A DNA stretch of 33,916 bases from an uncultured bacterium (GTDB lineage Bacteria; Spirochaetota; UBA4802; UB4802), in NCBI GenBank assembly GCA_937920495.1, contig CALEUQ010000069.1, positions 1 through 33,916 on the forward strand. The letters are read 5' to 3'. Positions 24,244 to 32,539 of the stretch are shown here, piece after piece; the stretch's first letter is position 1; every line of letters starts with the position of its first letter. The notes under the pieces are model-generated. The model ran no database searches and was not told where the DNA came from. It saw nothing but the letters and a program-made list of their open reading frames with translations. The position numbers and the translations under genes were made by a program.

Positions 24244-24549
24244 ATGAAAATCAAAACTAAAAAACAGGAAATTGATATAGTAAAAAAGAAGATCATAAAA
24301 ATTACATCAATTGTCTTTGGGATTATAGCTGTTGTAGCAAGCATCATTATAGTACAATTTGTGATTAGAAAAAGTATGATGGATCCACAGATAAATTTTG
24401 TTGTGGGTGACTGTCTATACCGCACCACAGAAAGCCATGATTGGCAAAAGGCTGAAGTAGGTATGGGAGATACGCAGCCACTATATAAAAATGATACTGA
24501 AGAAGGCCGTAGAGGTAATCGCCGGGTAGAATTTATGATTGTGAAGTAA
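24244..24549 (+). CDS. Short membrane-anchored protein joining a FecR-like start to an OmpA-like end
   Basis: 101 residues: a basic N-terminus, one membrane span (about residues 22-44), then FVVGDCLYRTTESHDWQKAEVGM, like the first strand pair of spirochaete FecR-domain proteins (FVVGDV...W-x-KAKVGM), and then DTEEGRRGNRRVEFMIVK, which closely resembles the last strand of OmpA-like peptidoglycan-binding domains (EGR-x-x-NRRVEF). Both domains are far too short to fold as usual. It may be a deletion relic joining two parts, or a small protein of its own. CACGAGG upstream is a weak ribosome site. Confidence 0.5.
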   Translation: MKIKTKKQEIDIVKKKIIKITSIVFGIIAVVASIIIVQFVIRKSMMDPQINFVVGDCLYRTTESHDWQKAEVGMGDTQPLYKNDTEEGRRGNRRVEFMIVK

Positions 24550-24564
24550 TCGAGTGATGAGAAC

Positions 24565-25059
24565 ATGAATACTATAAGACCATTACATCTGTCAACCGAC
24601 AGCTTTTCGCCCTACGGATATTTTGCAAGGATGCAAAATCCTGATTCAATTAATTTTGGAACTTCACCGGTAAAATTTTACCGCGACATTATTCAGATTC
24701 CCACTGTTTCTATGATGAATATTTCGTTTTCAATTTGTCAGGTTGAAAAGCGTGATTGTATTATCCAAAAACTTGAATATCACAATCACTGCTATGAAGG
24801 CATTTTGCCGCTTGATGGTGATGTACTTATTCATGTGGCTCATGCTACACAGAATAATGTGTATCCATATCAAGACATCAAGGTTTTTGTGGTGCCACAA
24901 TATACAATGGTAGTATTAAAAGCCGGTGTATGGCATCATGCACCGTTTGCTGTCAATGCAACAGTGAATACCTTAATAATACTGCCCGAACGAACCTACG
25001 TCAATGACTGTGTTCGTGTTGATATCCCCCAGGAATATCAGTTAAAAATCATATTTTAG
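24565..25059 (+). CDS. Ureidoglycolate lyase (AllA)-like cupin
   Basis: 164 residues. Seen: EYHNHCYEGILPLDGDVLIHVA (from residue 71) and VLKAGVWHHAPFAVN, the two cupin metal/ligand blocks, with the PLDGDV and GVWHH forms I associate with ureidoglycolate lyase (PF04115). AllA frees urea from ureidoglycolate in allantoin breakdown, but no purine-breakdown gene is nearby, so the real substrate may differ. It begins 15 bases after the FecR/OmpA-like gene. Its stop TAG abuts a GGCGATAGTT word. An 18-base tandem repeat and a terminator follow. Confidence 0.6.
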   Translation: MNTIRPLHLSTDSFSPYGYFARMQNPDSINFGTSPVKFYRDIIQIPTVSMMNISFSICQVEKRDCIIQKLEYHNHCYEGILPLDGDVLIHVAHATQNNVYPYQDIKVFVVPQYTMVVLKAGVWHHAPFAVNATVNTLIILPERTYVNDCVRVDIPQEYQLKIIF

Positions 25060-25068
25060 GCGATAGTT
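25059..25068 (+). repeat. GGCGATAGTT word, copy 8
   Basis: Exact 10-mer, extended to GGCGATAGTTAC as at the mqnA stop, beginning in the last base of the AllA-like gene stop codon. Confidence 0.65.
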
Positions 25069-25098
25069 ACTGATAATTAAATAGTTACTGATAATTAA
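25063..25098 (+). repeat. 18-base perfect tandem duplication
   Basis: ATAGTTACTGATAATTAA occurs twice in direct succession (25063-25080, 25081-25098). The first copy starts inside the GGCGATAGTTAC word, so a stretch beginning in that word has been duplicated. Confidence 0.8.
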
Positions 25099-25113
25099 TC
25101 TATATGTATACAA

Positions 25114-25137
25114 AAGGGGCTGTCGGGACAGCCCCTT
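25114..25137. terminator. Bidirectional intrinsic terminator
   Basis: AAGGGGCTGTC (25114-25124), GG, GACAGCCCCTT (25127-25137): an 11-bp perfect stem between the convergent AllA-like and lipoprotein genes. Confidence 0.85.
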
Positions 25138-25148
25138 CTATTGCCTAA

Positions 25149-25571
25149 TTACATCTGGCTCGCCTTTGCCAGTCGCATAGATGCTTTCATCACTTCTTTG
25201 TCGGTTGCATATTGTGGCAATTTTTCCATCATGATTGTAGACAGTTTCTGGCTTATCCCGGCCTGTTTCTCTTCAAGATCAAGCAGTTCTTTTGGTAACT
25301 GTGCATTTTCATTGTTTAGTTCAGGATATTTTGCCTGTAACTGTTTGATCCTGGGCTGCAATGCTTCTATTGCATCGGCATATGAGTTAATAGCTTTTGC
25401 AATATCACTGGCACTGGTAGCTGTATCAACATCTTTGATCAGGTTTTCCTGTGCAGTGATTGATTCCTGCATAAGAGCACGAACATCACTGTATTTTCCT
25501 GTTGATGACCCGCAACTGATAAACGAAACTATCACACATAATGATAGAAATAATAAAGAATATTTTTTCAT
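25149..25571 (-). CDS. Small helical lipoprotein
   Basis: 140 residues. Lipoprotein signal MKKYSLLFLSLCVIVSF followed by ISC (C20), a permissive lipobox of the spirochaete kind. The mature part is all-helical and charged, with coiled-coil-like stretches (SYADAIEALQPRIKQLQAK; LPKELLDLEEKQAGISQKL) and no motif I can name. AGGAGG lies 6 bases before ATG 25571. It is divergent from the nfeD gene. Function unknown; a cell-envelope anchor or chaperone-like role cannot be told apart. Confidence 0.7.
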   Translation of the reverse strand: MKKYSLLFLSLCVIVSFISCGSSTGKYSDVRALMQESITAQENLIKDVDTATSASDIAKAINSYADAIEALQPRIKQLQAKYPELNNENAQLPKELLDLEEKQAGISQKLSTIMMEKLPQYATDKEVMKASMRLAKASQM

Positions 25572-25703
25572 AAAGCCTCCTTGGTTGGTATGGATGTAAG
25601 TATATCATGATACTGATTATATTCAATAATAATTTTTTTATTGACTTTAATAATCTAATGACTTAACAATATAGAAAAAATAAATTAAATAAAGGGTAAA
25701 TGT

Positions 25704-26153
25704 ATGGTGTTATCACCTATTGCATGGTTAGCTGTAGGTATTGTATTGATGGCAGTTGAGATAATTATGCCAGGCTTTATTATCTTCTGGTTTGGCATAG
25801 GAGCATTGATTACTGCTGTACTGGTGTATGTTGGGCTCCTGGAGTCTGAAATATCACAGTGGTTTTGTTTTTTCATTTCGTCAGGTGCTTTTTTAGCTTT
25901 CTGGTTTGGGTATTTAAAAAACAGAGTAAAAGTGAAAACTGCTGATGATGCGCTGGATGTTACTCTGGCAGGTAAAAAAGGTAAATGCATAAAAGAAATT
26001 ATACCTCCACAAATAGGTGAGATTGAATTATTTGAACCCTTTCATGGTGTAACCGTATGGAAAGCACAATCAGAAGAAATAATTCAAAAAGATGATATTG
26101 TAGTTGTTGAAGGTGCCGATGGAATAAAGCTTATTGTTAAAAAGGAAAAATAA
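25704..26153 (+). CDS. NfeD family membrane protein
   Basis: 149 residues with three hydrophobic spans in the first 80 (LAVGIVLMAVEIIMPGFIIFW; IGALITAVLVYVGLL; FCFFISSGAFLAFWFGYL, each given in part), then a soluble C-terminal OB-fold typical of NfeD (GKKGKCIKEI, then KDDIVVVEGADGIKLIV). NfeD proteins pair with SPFH/stomatin proteins; the paired gene follows at 26332. The 178-base gap and separate ribosome sites suggest the SPFH gene can also be expressed alone. Confidence 0.85.
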   Translation: MVLSPIAWLAVGIVLMAVEIIMPGFIIFWFGIGALITAVLVYVGLLESEISQWFCFFISSGAFLAFWFGYLKNRVKVKTADDALDVTLAGKKGKCIKEIIPPQIGEIELFEPFHGVTVWKAQSEEIIQKDDIVVVEGADGIKLIVKKEK

Positions 26154-26331
26154 AATACTATAGCAATTAAATGAATTTAAGTAAATATGCCAATTCATAA
26201 TCTTTATATTTGTAGTAACATATAAAGTTCCAAACAATCTATGATTAAGAGTATTCCTGGCCAATTTCATATTATACATTCTAATGTTAGGTTAGGAATC
26301 AAATAAATAATTTTAAATTAAGGAGGTTTTT

Positions 26332-27210
26332 ATGTCAGGTTTAATTGTTGCCATTGCAATCCTTGTTGTGATTCTTATTTATAAAGGTGTTAGAATAGTC
26401 CCACAGGCTGAAAACTGGCTGGTTGAACGTTTTGGTAAATATGCCGCAACACTAACACCGGGGCTTAATCTCATCAATCCGCTTTTCTCGCGGGTAGCGG
26501 CAAAAATTGATATTCGTGAACAGGTATTGGATCTTCCGCCTCAGGGGATCATTACCGAAGATAATGCTACTGTCAAAGTGGATGGTGTTGTCTTTTATAA
26601 GATACTAGATCCATACAAGGCTTTTTATGGTATTGAAAATTTACAGAATGCCATCTCCAATCTGGCATTGACAACATTGCGTTCAATAATGGGGAGAATG
26701 ACACTGGATCAGTCATTGTCATCCCGCGACAAAATTAATGCTGAGCTGTTACTAATACTTGATCAGGCAACAGATTCATGGGGCACCAAAATAACGCGAG
26801 TTGAAATTAAGGACATTGTACCCCCTCAGGATTTGCAGCAGGCAATGGCGCTACAGATGAAAGCTGAACGAGAGAGACGAGCAACAGTTTTGGAGGCAGA
26901 AGCACAAAAAGAAGCACAGGAAAAGAAAGCAGAAGGTTACAAGCGTGCACAGATACTGGAAGCAGAAGCCAGAAAAGAAGCAGCTCAACGTGATGCCGAA
27001 GCACGTGAGCGGTTGGCACAGGCTGAGGCTAATGCAATAGAATTCGTTGCAAAGTCGCTTAAAAGCACTGGCGGTGATCCATTGCTATATCTTCTTGGAA
27101 TGGAATATGTAAAGGGTTTAATCAAATTGGGTGAATCCCAGAGCAGTCATGTTGTTATCCTGCCGTCTGATCTGGTTGAGAATTTAAAAAATTTGTTTAA
27201 GTTGAAATGA
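26332..27210 (+). CDS. SPFH/stomatin-like (paraslipin, QmcA-type) protein
   Basis: 292 residues. One N-terminal span (LIVAIAILVVILIYKGV), then the SPFH core VPQAENWLVERFGKYAATL, PGLNLINPL, IDIREQVLDLPPQ, TLRSIMGRMTLDQSLSSRD and IKDIVPPQDLQQAMALQM, then a long Ala/Glu/Lys coiled coil (about residues 185-245). Such proteins form large membrane rings and work with NfeD or with a membrane protease; here NfeD lies just upstream. AAGGAGG is placed ideally before ATG 26332. Confidence 0.93.
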   Translation: MSGLIVAIAILVVILIYKGVRIVPQAENWLVERFGKYAATLTPGLNLINPLFSRVAAKIDIREQVLDLPPQGIITEDNATVKVDGVVFYKILDPYKAFYGIENLQNAISNLALTTLRSIMGRMTLDQSLSSRDKINAELLLILDQATDSWGTKITRVEIKDIVPPQDLQQAMALQMKAERERRATVLEAEAQKEAQEKKAEGYKRAQILEAEARKEAAQRDAEARERLAQAEANAIEFVAKSLKSTGGDPLLYLLGMEYVKGLIKLGESQSSHVVILPSDLVENLKNLFKLK

Positions 27211-27575
27211 TACACCAGTTATTCATAAAAGCTACCGCATTAGTAACATAAAAAAGATATACTGTACACATCGCAAGCAAAGATGACGGGGTGTACATGT
27301 TTTTATTAATAAACTCAAATTTATAAGCAAAATATGGAAAGAAGCACATTTACATTGTAAAAGTCAGTACATGTATGCCCTTGAGTGTACATAAAGTCAT
27401 TTTTGGGAATAATTTATTGAATAAATAGATTATTTCTGGTACAATTATTGCATAAGTAAAAAAATTTACTAATTTGTCCTTCCCTTAATGCCCGTACTAT
27501 ACGGGTATAGTGGTGTTCTTTTTATTTGACAATACTATTGGAGCATGAAATTTTATATCTTTTAAGAGGCAAGCC
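27211..27575 (+). other. Intergenic region and mgtE leader
   Basis: 365 bases. Seen: inverted halves TGTACAC (27263-27269) and GTGTACA (27291-27297), a good promoter (27417-27445) and, in the leader, a small hairpin CCCGTA-CTA-TACGGG (27490-27504). The leader would be about 120 bases. I do not see a layout that I can call an M-box (ykoK) magnesium riboswitch. Confidence 0.45.
27417..27445 (+). promoter_or_regulatory. Candidate sigma-70 promoter of mgtE
   Basis: TTGAAT (27417-27422), a 17-base spacer and TACAAT (27440-27445). Confidence 0.55.
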
Positions 27576-28958
27576 ATGATGATTGCACCTTTACTTCAGC
27601 CCGAAATAAAAGAGCTGATTCAAAACAGAGAGTTTGGCGTATTAAAGGAAGTTTTTAGCGAATGGGCGCCTGCTGATTTAGCCGAACTTATCAGCGAATT
27701 GCCGGAAGACGAACAGGTAATTATTTTCAGGTTGCTGCCAAAACAACTTCAAGCCGAAACCTTTGAATATTTAGATTTTGAGGTGCAATCTTACCTTTTA
27801 GGGAATCTTGCCAAAAAGCAGATAGCTGATATCTTAAATGAAATGTCGCCTGATGACCGAACTGCACTGTTTGAGGAACTCCCAGCCGATATTTTACGTC
27901 AAATGTTGTCACTAATGTCCAGAGAGGAACGCATTACTGCAATGATCCTCCTTGGGTACCCAGAAAACAGTGTTGGTCGTTTAATGACAACAGATTATAT
28001 TGCTGTCAAAGAAAACATGACTATCGCTCAGGTTTTGCATTATATTCGTAAATACGGCAAGGACAGCGAAACGCTAAACATGATTTATGTTGTTGATGAT
28101 GAAGGCAAATTGATCGATGACATAAAAATGCGGCAGGTACTTTTATCGCAACCAACACGAAGGATAAAGACATTAATGGACCATAAGTTTGTAAGCCTCA
28201 ATGCATTTGATGATCAGGAAACCGCAATTCAGGTTTTTAAAAAATATGACTATTATGCACTGCCAGTTGTTGATAACGATGGAATCCTCCTTGGTATTGT
28301 AACGATTGACGACGTGCTGGATGTTGAAGAAGAAGAAGTTACGGAAGATATTCACAAGATGGCTGCAGTTGAGGTATTGGAAGAGCCCTACATTGAAGAG
28401 CCACTATTACGACTCACCAGGAAACGTGCATCATGGCTGGTCTTTCTTTTCCTGGGCGAGATGCTAACTGCAACTGCTATGGGATATTTTGAAGAAGAAA
28501 TCGCAAGAGCTGTGGTGCTTGCGTTATTTGTGCCACTTATTATTTCAAGTGGTGGAAATTCGGGTTCGCAGGCGGCAACACTTGTTATTCGAGCTATGGC
28601 AATAGGTGAAATAAAACTGCGTGATTGGTGGCGCGTATTGATACGGGAAATACAATCGGGATTTATGCTTGGCTCAATTCTTGCGTTCATTGGTTTTTTG
28701 CGTATCAGCCTGTGGCAAAAATTTTTTGGTATGTATGGCGAACACTGGCTAAAGGTTGCATTATCTGTATCATTTTCTCTTGTTGGTGTTGTCATGTGGG
28801 GAACACTTATGGGTTCAATGTTGCCATTTATATTGCGAAGATTGGGACTTGACCCTGCTACATCGTCAGCGCCATTTGTGGCAACACTGGTTGATGTGTC
28901 AGGATTAATAATATATTTTAATATTGCGTATCTAATATTGAAAGGTACATTGCTATAA
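27576..28958 (+). CDS. mgtE: Magnesium transporter MgtE
   Basis: 460 residues in the standard MgtE order: an N-terminal helical Mg2+-sensing domain (about 1-130, with DLAELISELPEDEQVIIFRLL), two CBS domains (about 135-260), then five membrane spans with GGNSGSQAATLVIRAMAIGEI-like pore sequence (GGNSGSQ near residue 328) and DPATSSAPFVATLVDVSG. MgtE is a Mg2+ channel closed by internal Mg2+ through its cytosolic domains. AGAGG lies just before the ATG. The flavin reductase-like gene follows 10 bases later, probably in the same transcript. Confidence 0.96.
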   Translation: MMIAPLLQPEIKELIQNREFGVLKEVFSEWAPADLAELISELPEDEQVIIFRLLPKQLQAETFEYLDFEVQSYLLGNLAKKQIADILNEMSPDDRTALFEELPADILRQMLSLMSREERITAMILLGYPENSVGRLMTTDYIAVKENMTIAQVLHYIRKYGKDSETLNMIYVVDDEGKLIDDIKMRQVLLSQPTRRIKTLMDHKFVSLNAFDDQETAIQVFKKYDYYALPVVDNDGILLGIVTIDDVLDVEEEEVTEDIHKMAAVEVLEEPYIEEPLLRLTRKRASWLVFLFLGEMLTATAMGYFEEEIARAVVLALFVPLIISSGGNSGSQAATLVIRAMAIGEIKLRDWWRVLIREIQSGFMLGSILAFIGFLRISLWQKFFGMYGEHWLKVALSVSFSLVGVVMWGTLMGSMLPFILRRLGLDPATSSAPFVATLVDVSGLIIYFNIAYLILKGTLL

Positions 28959-28968
28959 GGATATTATA

Positions 28969-29541
28969 ATGACAAAGCTGGCATGGAAACCCGGAACAAT
29001 GTTATATCCTGTACCAGCGGTGCTGGTAACATCACATTACCAGGGTTTTGATAATGTGTGTACGGTATCATGGGCAGGAACTGTATGCACTGAACCGCCA
29101 ATGATAAGTATTTCCCTGCGCCCGGAACGTTATTCATTTGAGCTTATACAAAAGTCAAAAGAATTTGTAGTCAATATTCCAGACAAAAAGATTGTACGAG
29201 CGGTTGATTTATGTGGTGTTCGTTCGGGAAAGGATATTGATAAGTTTGCGATAGCTCATCTCAATAAGCTGCCGGCAAAAAAGGTAAAAGCACCATTAAT
29301 AGAACAGTGTCCTGTATCAATTGAATGCAAGGTATCAAAAATTATTCAGTTAGGAAGCCATTATCAATTTATTGGAAAAGTTGTTATGGTGCATGTTGAT
29401 GATGCCCTGCTTGACAAACGAGGTGCATTACATCTGGAGAGGGCAGGACTGGTGTGTTATAATCACGGATTTTACTGTGTTGTTGATAAACAGATTGGCA
29501 GGTTTGGATTTTCGGTAAAAAAACGCAAAAAGAAGAATTAA
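28969..29541 (+). CDS. Flavin reductase family protein (FMN-binding split barrel)
   Basis: 190 residues. Seen: PVPAVLVTSHYQGFDNVCTVSWAG-like start (split over residues 14-37), PPMISISLRPERYSFELI, EFVVNIPD and the CGVRSGKDIDKF block, typical of the FMN-binding flavin-reductase/split-barrel family. It may bind FMN and reduce flavin or act as a flavoredoxin-like protein; no partner oxygenase is near. Lys-rich last ten residues. It lies 10 bases after mgtE. A hairpin shared with the convergent bacterioferritin gene follows. Confidence 0.85.
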   Translation: MTKLAWKPGTMLYPVPAVLVTSHYQGFDNVCTVSWAGTVCTEPPMISISLRPERYSFELIQKSKEFVVNIPDKKIVRAVDLCGVRSGKDIDKFAIAHLNKLPAKKVKAPLIEQCPVSIECKVSKIIQLGSHYQFIGKVVMVHVDDALLDKRGALHLERAGLVCYNHGFYCVVDKQIGRFGFSVKKRKKKN

Positions 29542-29552
29542 AGAATTAAAAA

Positions 29553-29577
29553 ACTGCGCCGTAGAATGCGGCGCAGT
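29553..29577. terminator. Terminator between flavin reductase and bacterioferritin genes
   Basis: ACTGCGCCG (29553-29561), 7-base loop, CGGCGCAGT (29569-29577). On the minus strand the stem is followed by TTTTTTAATT, so it best serves bacterioferritin. Confidence 0.8.
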
Positions 29578-29588
29578 AAGTGTGGTAT

Positions 29589-30059
29589 TTATTCTTTAAC
29601 CTGTGTAGTAAGGAATATTTGAATGCTCATCTGGTTAATCTGATCCTGTAATTCTTCTATTTCATCTATGTGCCTGTCTTCATCTTTTAGAATGCTTTCA
29701 AGCACTTCGCGGGTTGCAAAATCTCTGACGTCGCCAGCTAATACAATGGCGTCGTTATATGCTTTAATTGCTTCTTCTTCAGCTTTGCGGTCATTTTCAA
29801 GTTGTTTGGGTATATCTGCACCAATAAAGATTTTTCTTAAATTAGTTACTATCGGTAACCCTTCCAAAAATAATATTCTGCCAATTAGTTTTTCAGCATG
29901 CTTCATTTCATCAATAGCTCTTTTTTCAAAGTGTTTATGAAGCTTTTCATAACCCCAGTTATCGCACATTTCCGAATGAACCATGTATTGATTGATTGCT
30001 GTTAATTCATCAGCCAGCAGTGAATTCAATGTTTCGATTAATTTTGGATCCCCTTTCAT
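29589..30059 (-). CDS. bfr: Bacterioferritin
   Basis: A 24-mer iron-storage cage protein with a di-iron ferroxidase site and heme between subunits. Seen: MKGDPKLIETLNSLLADELTA start, ferroxidase ligands E18, E51, H54, E94, E127 and H130, all in E. coli Bfr positions, and the heme ligand Met52 in DEMKHAEK; 156 residues. The C-terminal QIFLTTQVKE is the usual short tail. AAAGGAG lies just before ATG 30059. It stands alone and ends at its own terminator. Confidence 0.95.
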   Translation of the reverse strand: MKGDPKLIETLNSLLADELTAINQYMVHSEMCDNWGYEKLHKHFEKRAIDEMKHAEKLIGRILFLEGLPIVTNLRKIFIGADIPKQLENDRKAEEEAIKAYNDAIVLAGDVRDFATREVLESILKDEDRHIDEIEELQDQINQMSIQIFLTTQVKE

Positions 30060-30182
30060 GGCATTTCTCCTTTAAGTAAATTTTAATTTTTATCTACACA
30101 CATTACATCAGGTAATGTTAGTTTTATTATTAGTATTTTATAAATAAAAATCAAGCATTATTTCCATTTAATAAGGCAAATA

Positions 30183-31790
30183 TTATACGTTAAACTTAAT
30201 CCCTACAACATGATAAAAATCGATAGCGCCACCAATAATATCAATGTCAATATCACGTGTAAATGAATAGTATAAAATTAAAGGTATGTTAGTATCAAAA
30301 ATTATGCCATATTCAATTTTATATTCATAGTTATTGTGTTTTCCATTAAAATAAGATATTTCAAACCCGGCATAGGGTTGGATAGATTGATAGCTACTAA
30401 AAAAGTAATACAGTTTTGGATTAAGAATAACATAATATGGATAGTTTTGTTGTGCAACTATATACGACAAGAGTATTTCACAAAGAAAATGATTGTAAGA
30501 AGAATACAGCATAATATCTATATTATTGTTTGATTTCATATTTTGATAAGTACCATATTTATACCATAGTCCTATTGAATGATAGTATTCGGTTTGACCT
30601 CTGTATTGATTCCCATCGTGACGACGATAATGCTGATATCCTATACTTAATTGATACTCTGGCGCAATATGATGTGCATATCCGGATGTAAGAGAAATAT
30701 TAATAAATCGTGGGTACAATGCAGTTGCTTTTGATTCTGAACTGTGATTAAGATATGAAGAAAAATACACATAATTATCATTATAAATAAACTGATGGAA
30801 TGTAATAGCAAAATCCGTTGTGAAATTATAATAATCACTATCAAAGGTTTTTGAATAACCTGCTAAAAAATGCAGAGAGGAACTTTTATCCTTTGATTTA
30901 TGGTGGTAATTATTTAAATCATAGTTGTAGATTTCGATTAATGAAGTTGCCCTTATACCAAACGAATAATACGTATCAGTTACGCCTGGATATAAGCTAT
31001 CGTGTTGAATTCCATACGACATGTATGGAATTAAAGTTATATGCGATGATATATACATGCATCCAAGTTCTAACAAGCGGTTAATACATAAATCATTGTT
31101 TGTGTATATCAGACCATCTATCTGCAATTGTAAAAAGGGAATAAAATATAGTAATAGAGGCAGGTCATATCTAAGTTTGCATGTGCTCACATACTTATAT
31201 TCTGGTATTTTACTTAACAATGGGTATCCAATATAGAAAAAGTAATGCACATTATTAAAAGATAATAATGGATGGTTATGATTATAGTGATACCTGTATC
31301 CAGTCATCATTCCGTTACTATACCATTTAATTCCAATTCCATACCATCGTAGCTCTGTATTAATACTGCGCTCATATTTATCTATTGTATTATAGCAAAT
31401 ATGATTGATTGTGATTCCTAAATATGAATTTTTGAACTTGTAAAAAATGTTTGCATAATCCATATAGTATGAAATTCTATATGGATAATAATAAGCGTTA
31501 TTTCGCTGTCTGGTGTACACATTCTCTTTTACATACATAGAAAGATTCCAGGAATTATACCACATTATATGCAGATCCAGTTCTTTTGTTTGATATGCGG
31601 TGAAACCAGAGCTACTATTCATTATGCTGTAATCCAGTAAAATGCCGGCATGTGGTAGAAAATATACATTCTGAGTTGCTGGCAATGTTTGGGATTGTGC
31701 GTTTCTATAATAAATAAGAATATGCAAGGTCAATTGAATAATAATGAAAGTTTTGAATATGTATTGCTTATTGTATTTATATATTTTCAT
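30183..31790 (-). CDS. Large Tyr-rich predicted outer-membrane beta-barrel protein
   Basis: 535 residues. A Sec-type signal (hydrophobic FIIIQLTLHILIYY, then NAQSQ as likely cut site). The rest is very rich in Tyr, Asn, Ser and His, in alternating strand-like runs throughout, with frequent short loops, and ends DFYHVVGIKFNV, aromatic-hydrophobic like a last barrel strand. No family recognised. The gene is noticeably more AT-rich than its neighbours, which may be due to the TAT/AAT codon load or to transfer. It is divergent from the YtfJ-like gene. No ribosome site as strong as in nearby genes was seen. Confidence 0.5.
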   Translation of the reverse strand: MKIYKYNKQYIFKTFIIIQLTLHILIYYRNAQSQTLPATQNVYFLPHAGILLDYSIMNSSSGFTAYQTKELDLHIMWYNSWNLSMYVKENVYTRQRNNAYYYPYRISYYMDYANIFYKFKNSYLGITINHICYNTIDKYERSINTELRWYGIGIKWYSNGMMTGYRYHYNHNHPLLSFNNVHYFFYIGYPLLSKIPEYKYVSTCKLRYDLPLLLYFIPFLQLQIDGLIYTNNDLCINRLLELGCMYISSHITLIPYMSYGIQHDSLYPGVTDTYYSFGIRATSLIEIYNYDLNNYHHKSKDKSSSLHFLAGYSKTFDSDYYNFTTDFAITFHQFIYNDNYVYFSSYLNHSSESKATALYPRFINISLTSGYAHHIAPEYQLSIGYQHYRRHDGNQYRGQTEYYHSIGLWYKYGTYQNMKSNNNIDIMLYSSYNHFLCEILLSYIVAQQNYPYYVILNPKLYYFFSSYQSIQPYAGFEISYFNGKHNNYEYKIEYGIIFDTNIPLILYYSFTRDIDIDIIGGAIDFYHVVGIKFNV

Positions 31791-31908
31791 TATAACACGT
31801 GGAAAGAAATTACATATTATCTAATATAATACGGTAAACAATAATTATATTTAATATTATATTACATAAAGAAATGAGTCAAATGAAAAATTTTTAATGA
31901 TATTTGAC

Positions 31909-31936
31909 TTGACATAAAACATTTTTATTATATAAA
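31909..31936 (+). promoter_or_regulatory. Strong sigma-70 promoter of the YtfJ-like gene
   Basis: TTGACA (31909-31914), a 16-base spacer and TATAAA (31931-31936), 44 bases before ATG 31981, with AAGGAGGAG as ribosome site. Confidence 0.65.
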
Positions 31937-31980
31937 TAGAAATCGATTAAAATCTTAATTTAATGTAAGGAGGAGTTTTT

Positions 31981-32514
31981 ATGAGTTTTTTCAAAAAATC
32001 GCCAATGATAGCTATTATTATTGCTATGGCACTATGTATGGGGGTTGCGGTTGCGTATGCATTAACAGTTGGGCAGACTGTTCAGAATGTAGAATTGCGA
32101 GATGCAAAAAATAACCCTACAATGATACCATTGTTGGGTACAAAATTGGTCTCAATTTTTTATAATGATGCTGATGCTGCTGATCTTAATGACCCATTAG
32201 CAGATGCCTTAAAGGCAAAGGGTTTCCCAAAAGATAAGTATGAGGGAATGGGCATAGCAAATTTAAAAGATTCCAAAGCTCCTAACTTTATTATCCGAAA
32301 AATAATACAGGGAAAAATTGAAAAATATAATTCAATTATATTAACCGACCCCGATCTAATTCTGGCAAAAGCATGGGATCTTGGTGATTGCAATAACACA
32401 TCTGTTGTGATATTTATTGGCAAAGATATGAAGGTAAAATATGTGCACAAAGGTGCAGTCAGGGGAGCAGAAATAGATAAGGTTGTAAAGATGGTTGAGG
32501 ATTTAATCAAATAG
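31981..32514 (+). CDS. YtfJ-like periplasmic thioredoxin-fold protein
   Basis: 177 residues. Signal peptide MSFFKKSPMIAIIIAMALCM and on to AYA as likely cut site near residue 27. The mature part has KLVSIFYNDADAADLND, ILTDPDLILAKAWDLGDCNNTSVVIFIGKD and a C-terminal helix, which match my memory of the YtfJ family (thioredoxin-like without a C-x-x-C pair). Only one Cys (in GDCNN) is seen in the mature part, so classical disulfide exchange is unlikely. It is a single-gene unit with a strong promoter, a strong ribosome site and a perfect terminator, so probably well expressed. Confidence 0.75.
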   Translation: MSFFKKSPMIAIIIAMALCMGVAVAYALTVGQTVQNVELRDAKNNPTMIPLLGTKLVSIFYNDADAADLNDPLADALKAKGFPKDKYEGMGIANLKDSKAPNFIIRKIIQGKIEKYNSIILTDPDLILAKAWDLGDCNNTSVVIFIGKDMKVKYVHKGAVRGAEIDKVVKMVEDLIK

Positions 32515-32539
32515 TTTTTTATCTATATTGTATTAAGTC

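Noticed and set aside
27446-27575. M-box magnesium riboswitch before mgtE
   Set aside because: Only one short hairpin was seen and the multi-helix M-box core could not be identified by eye.
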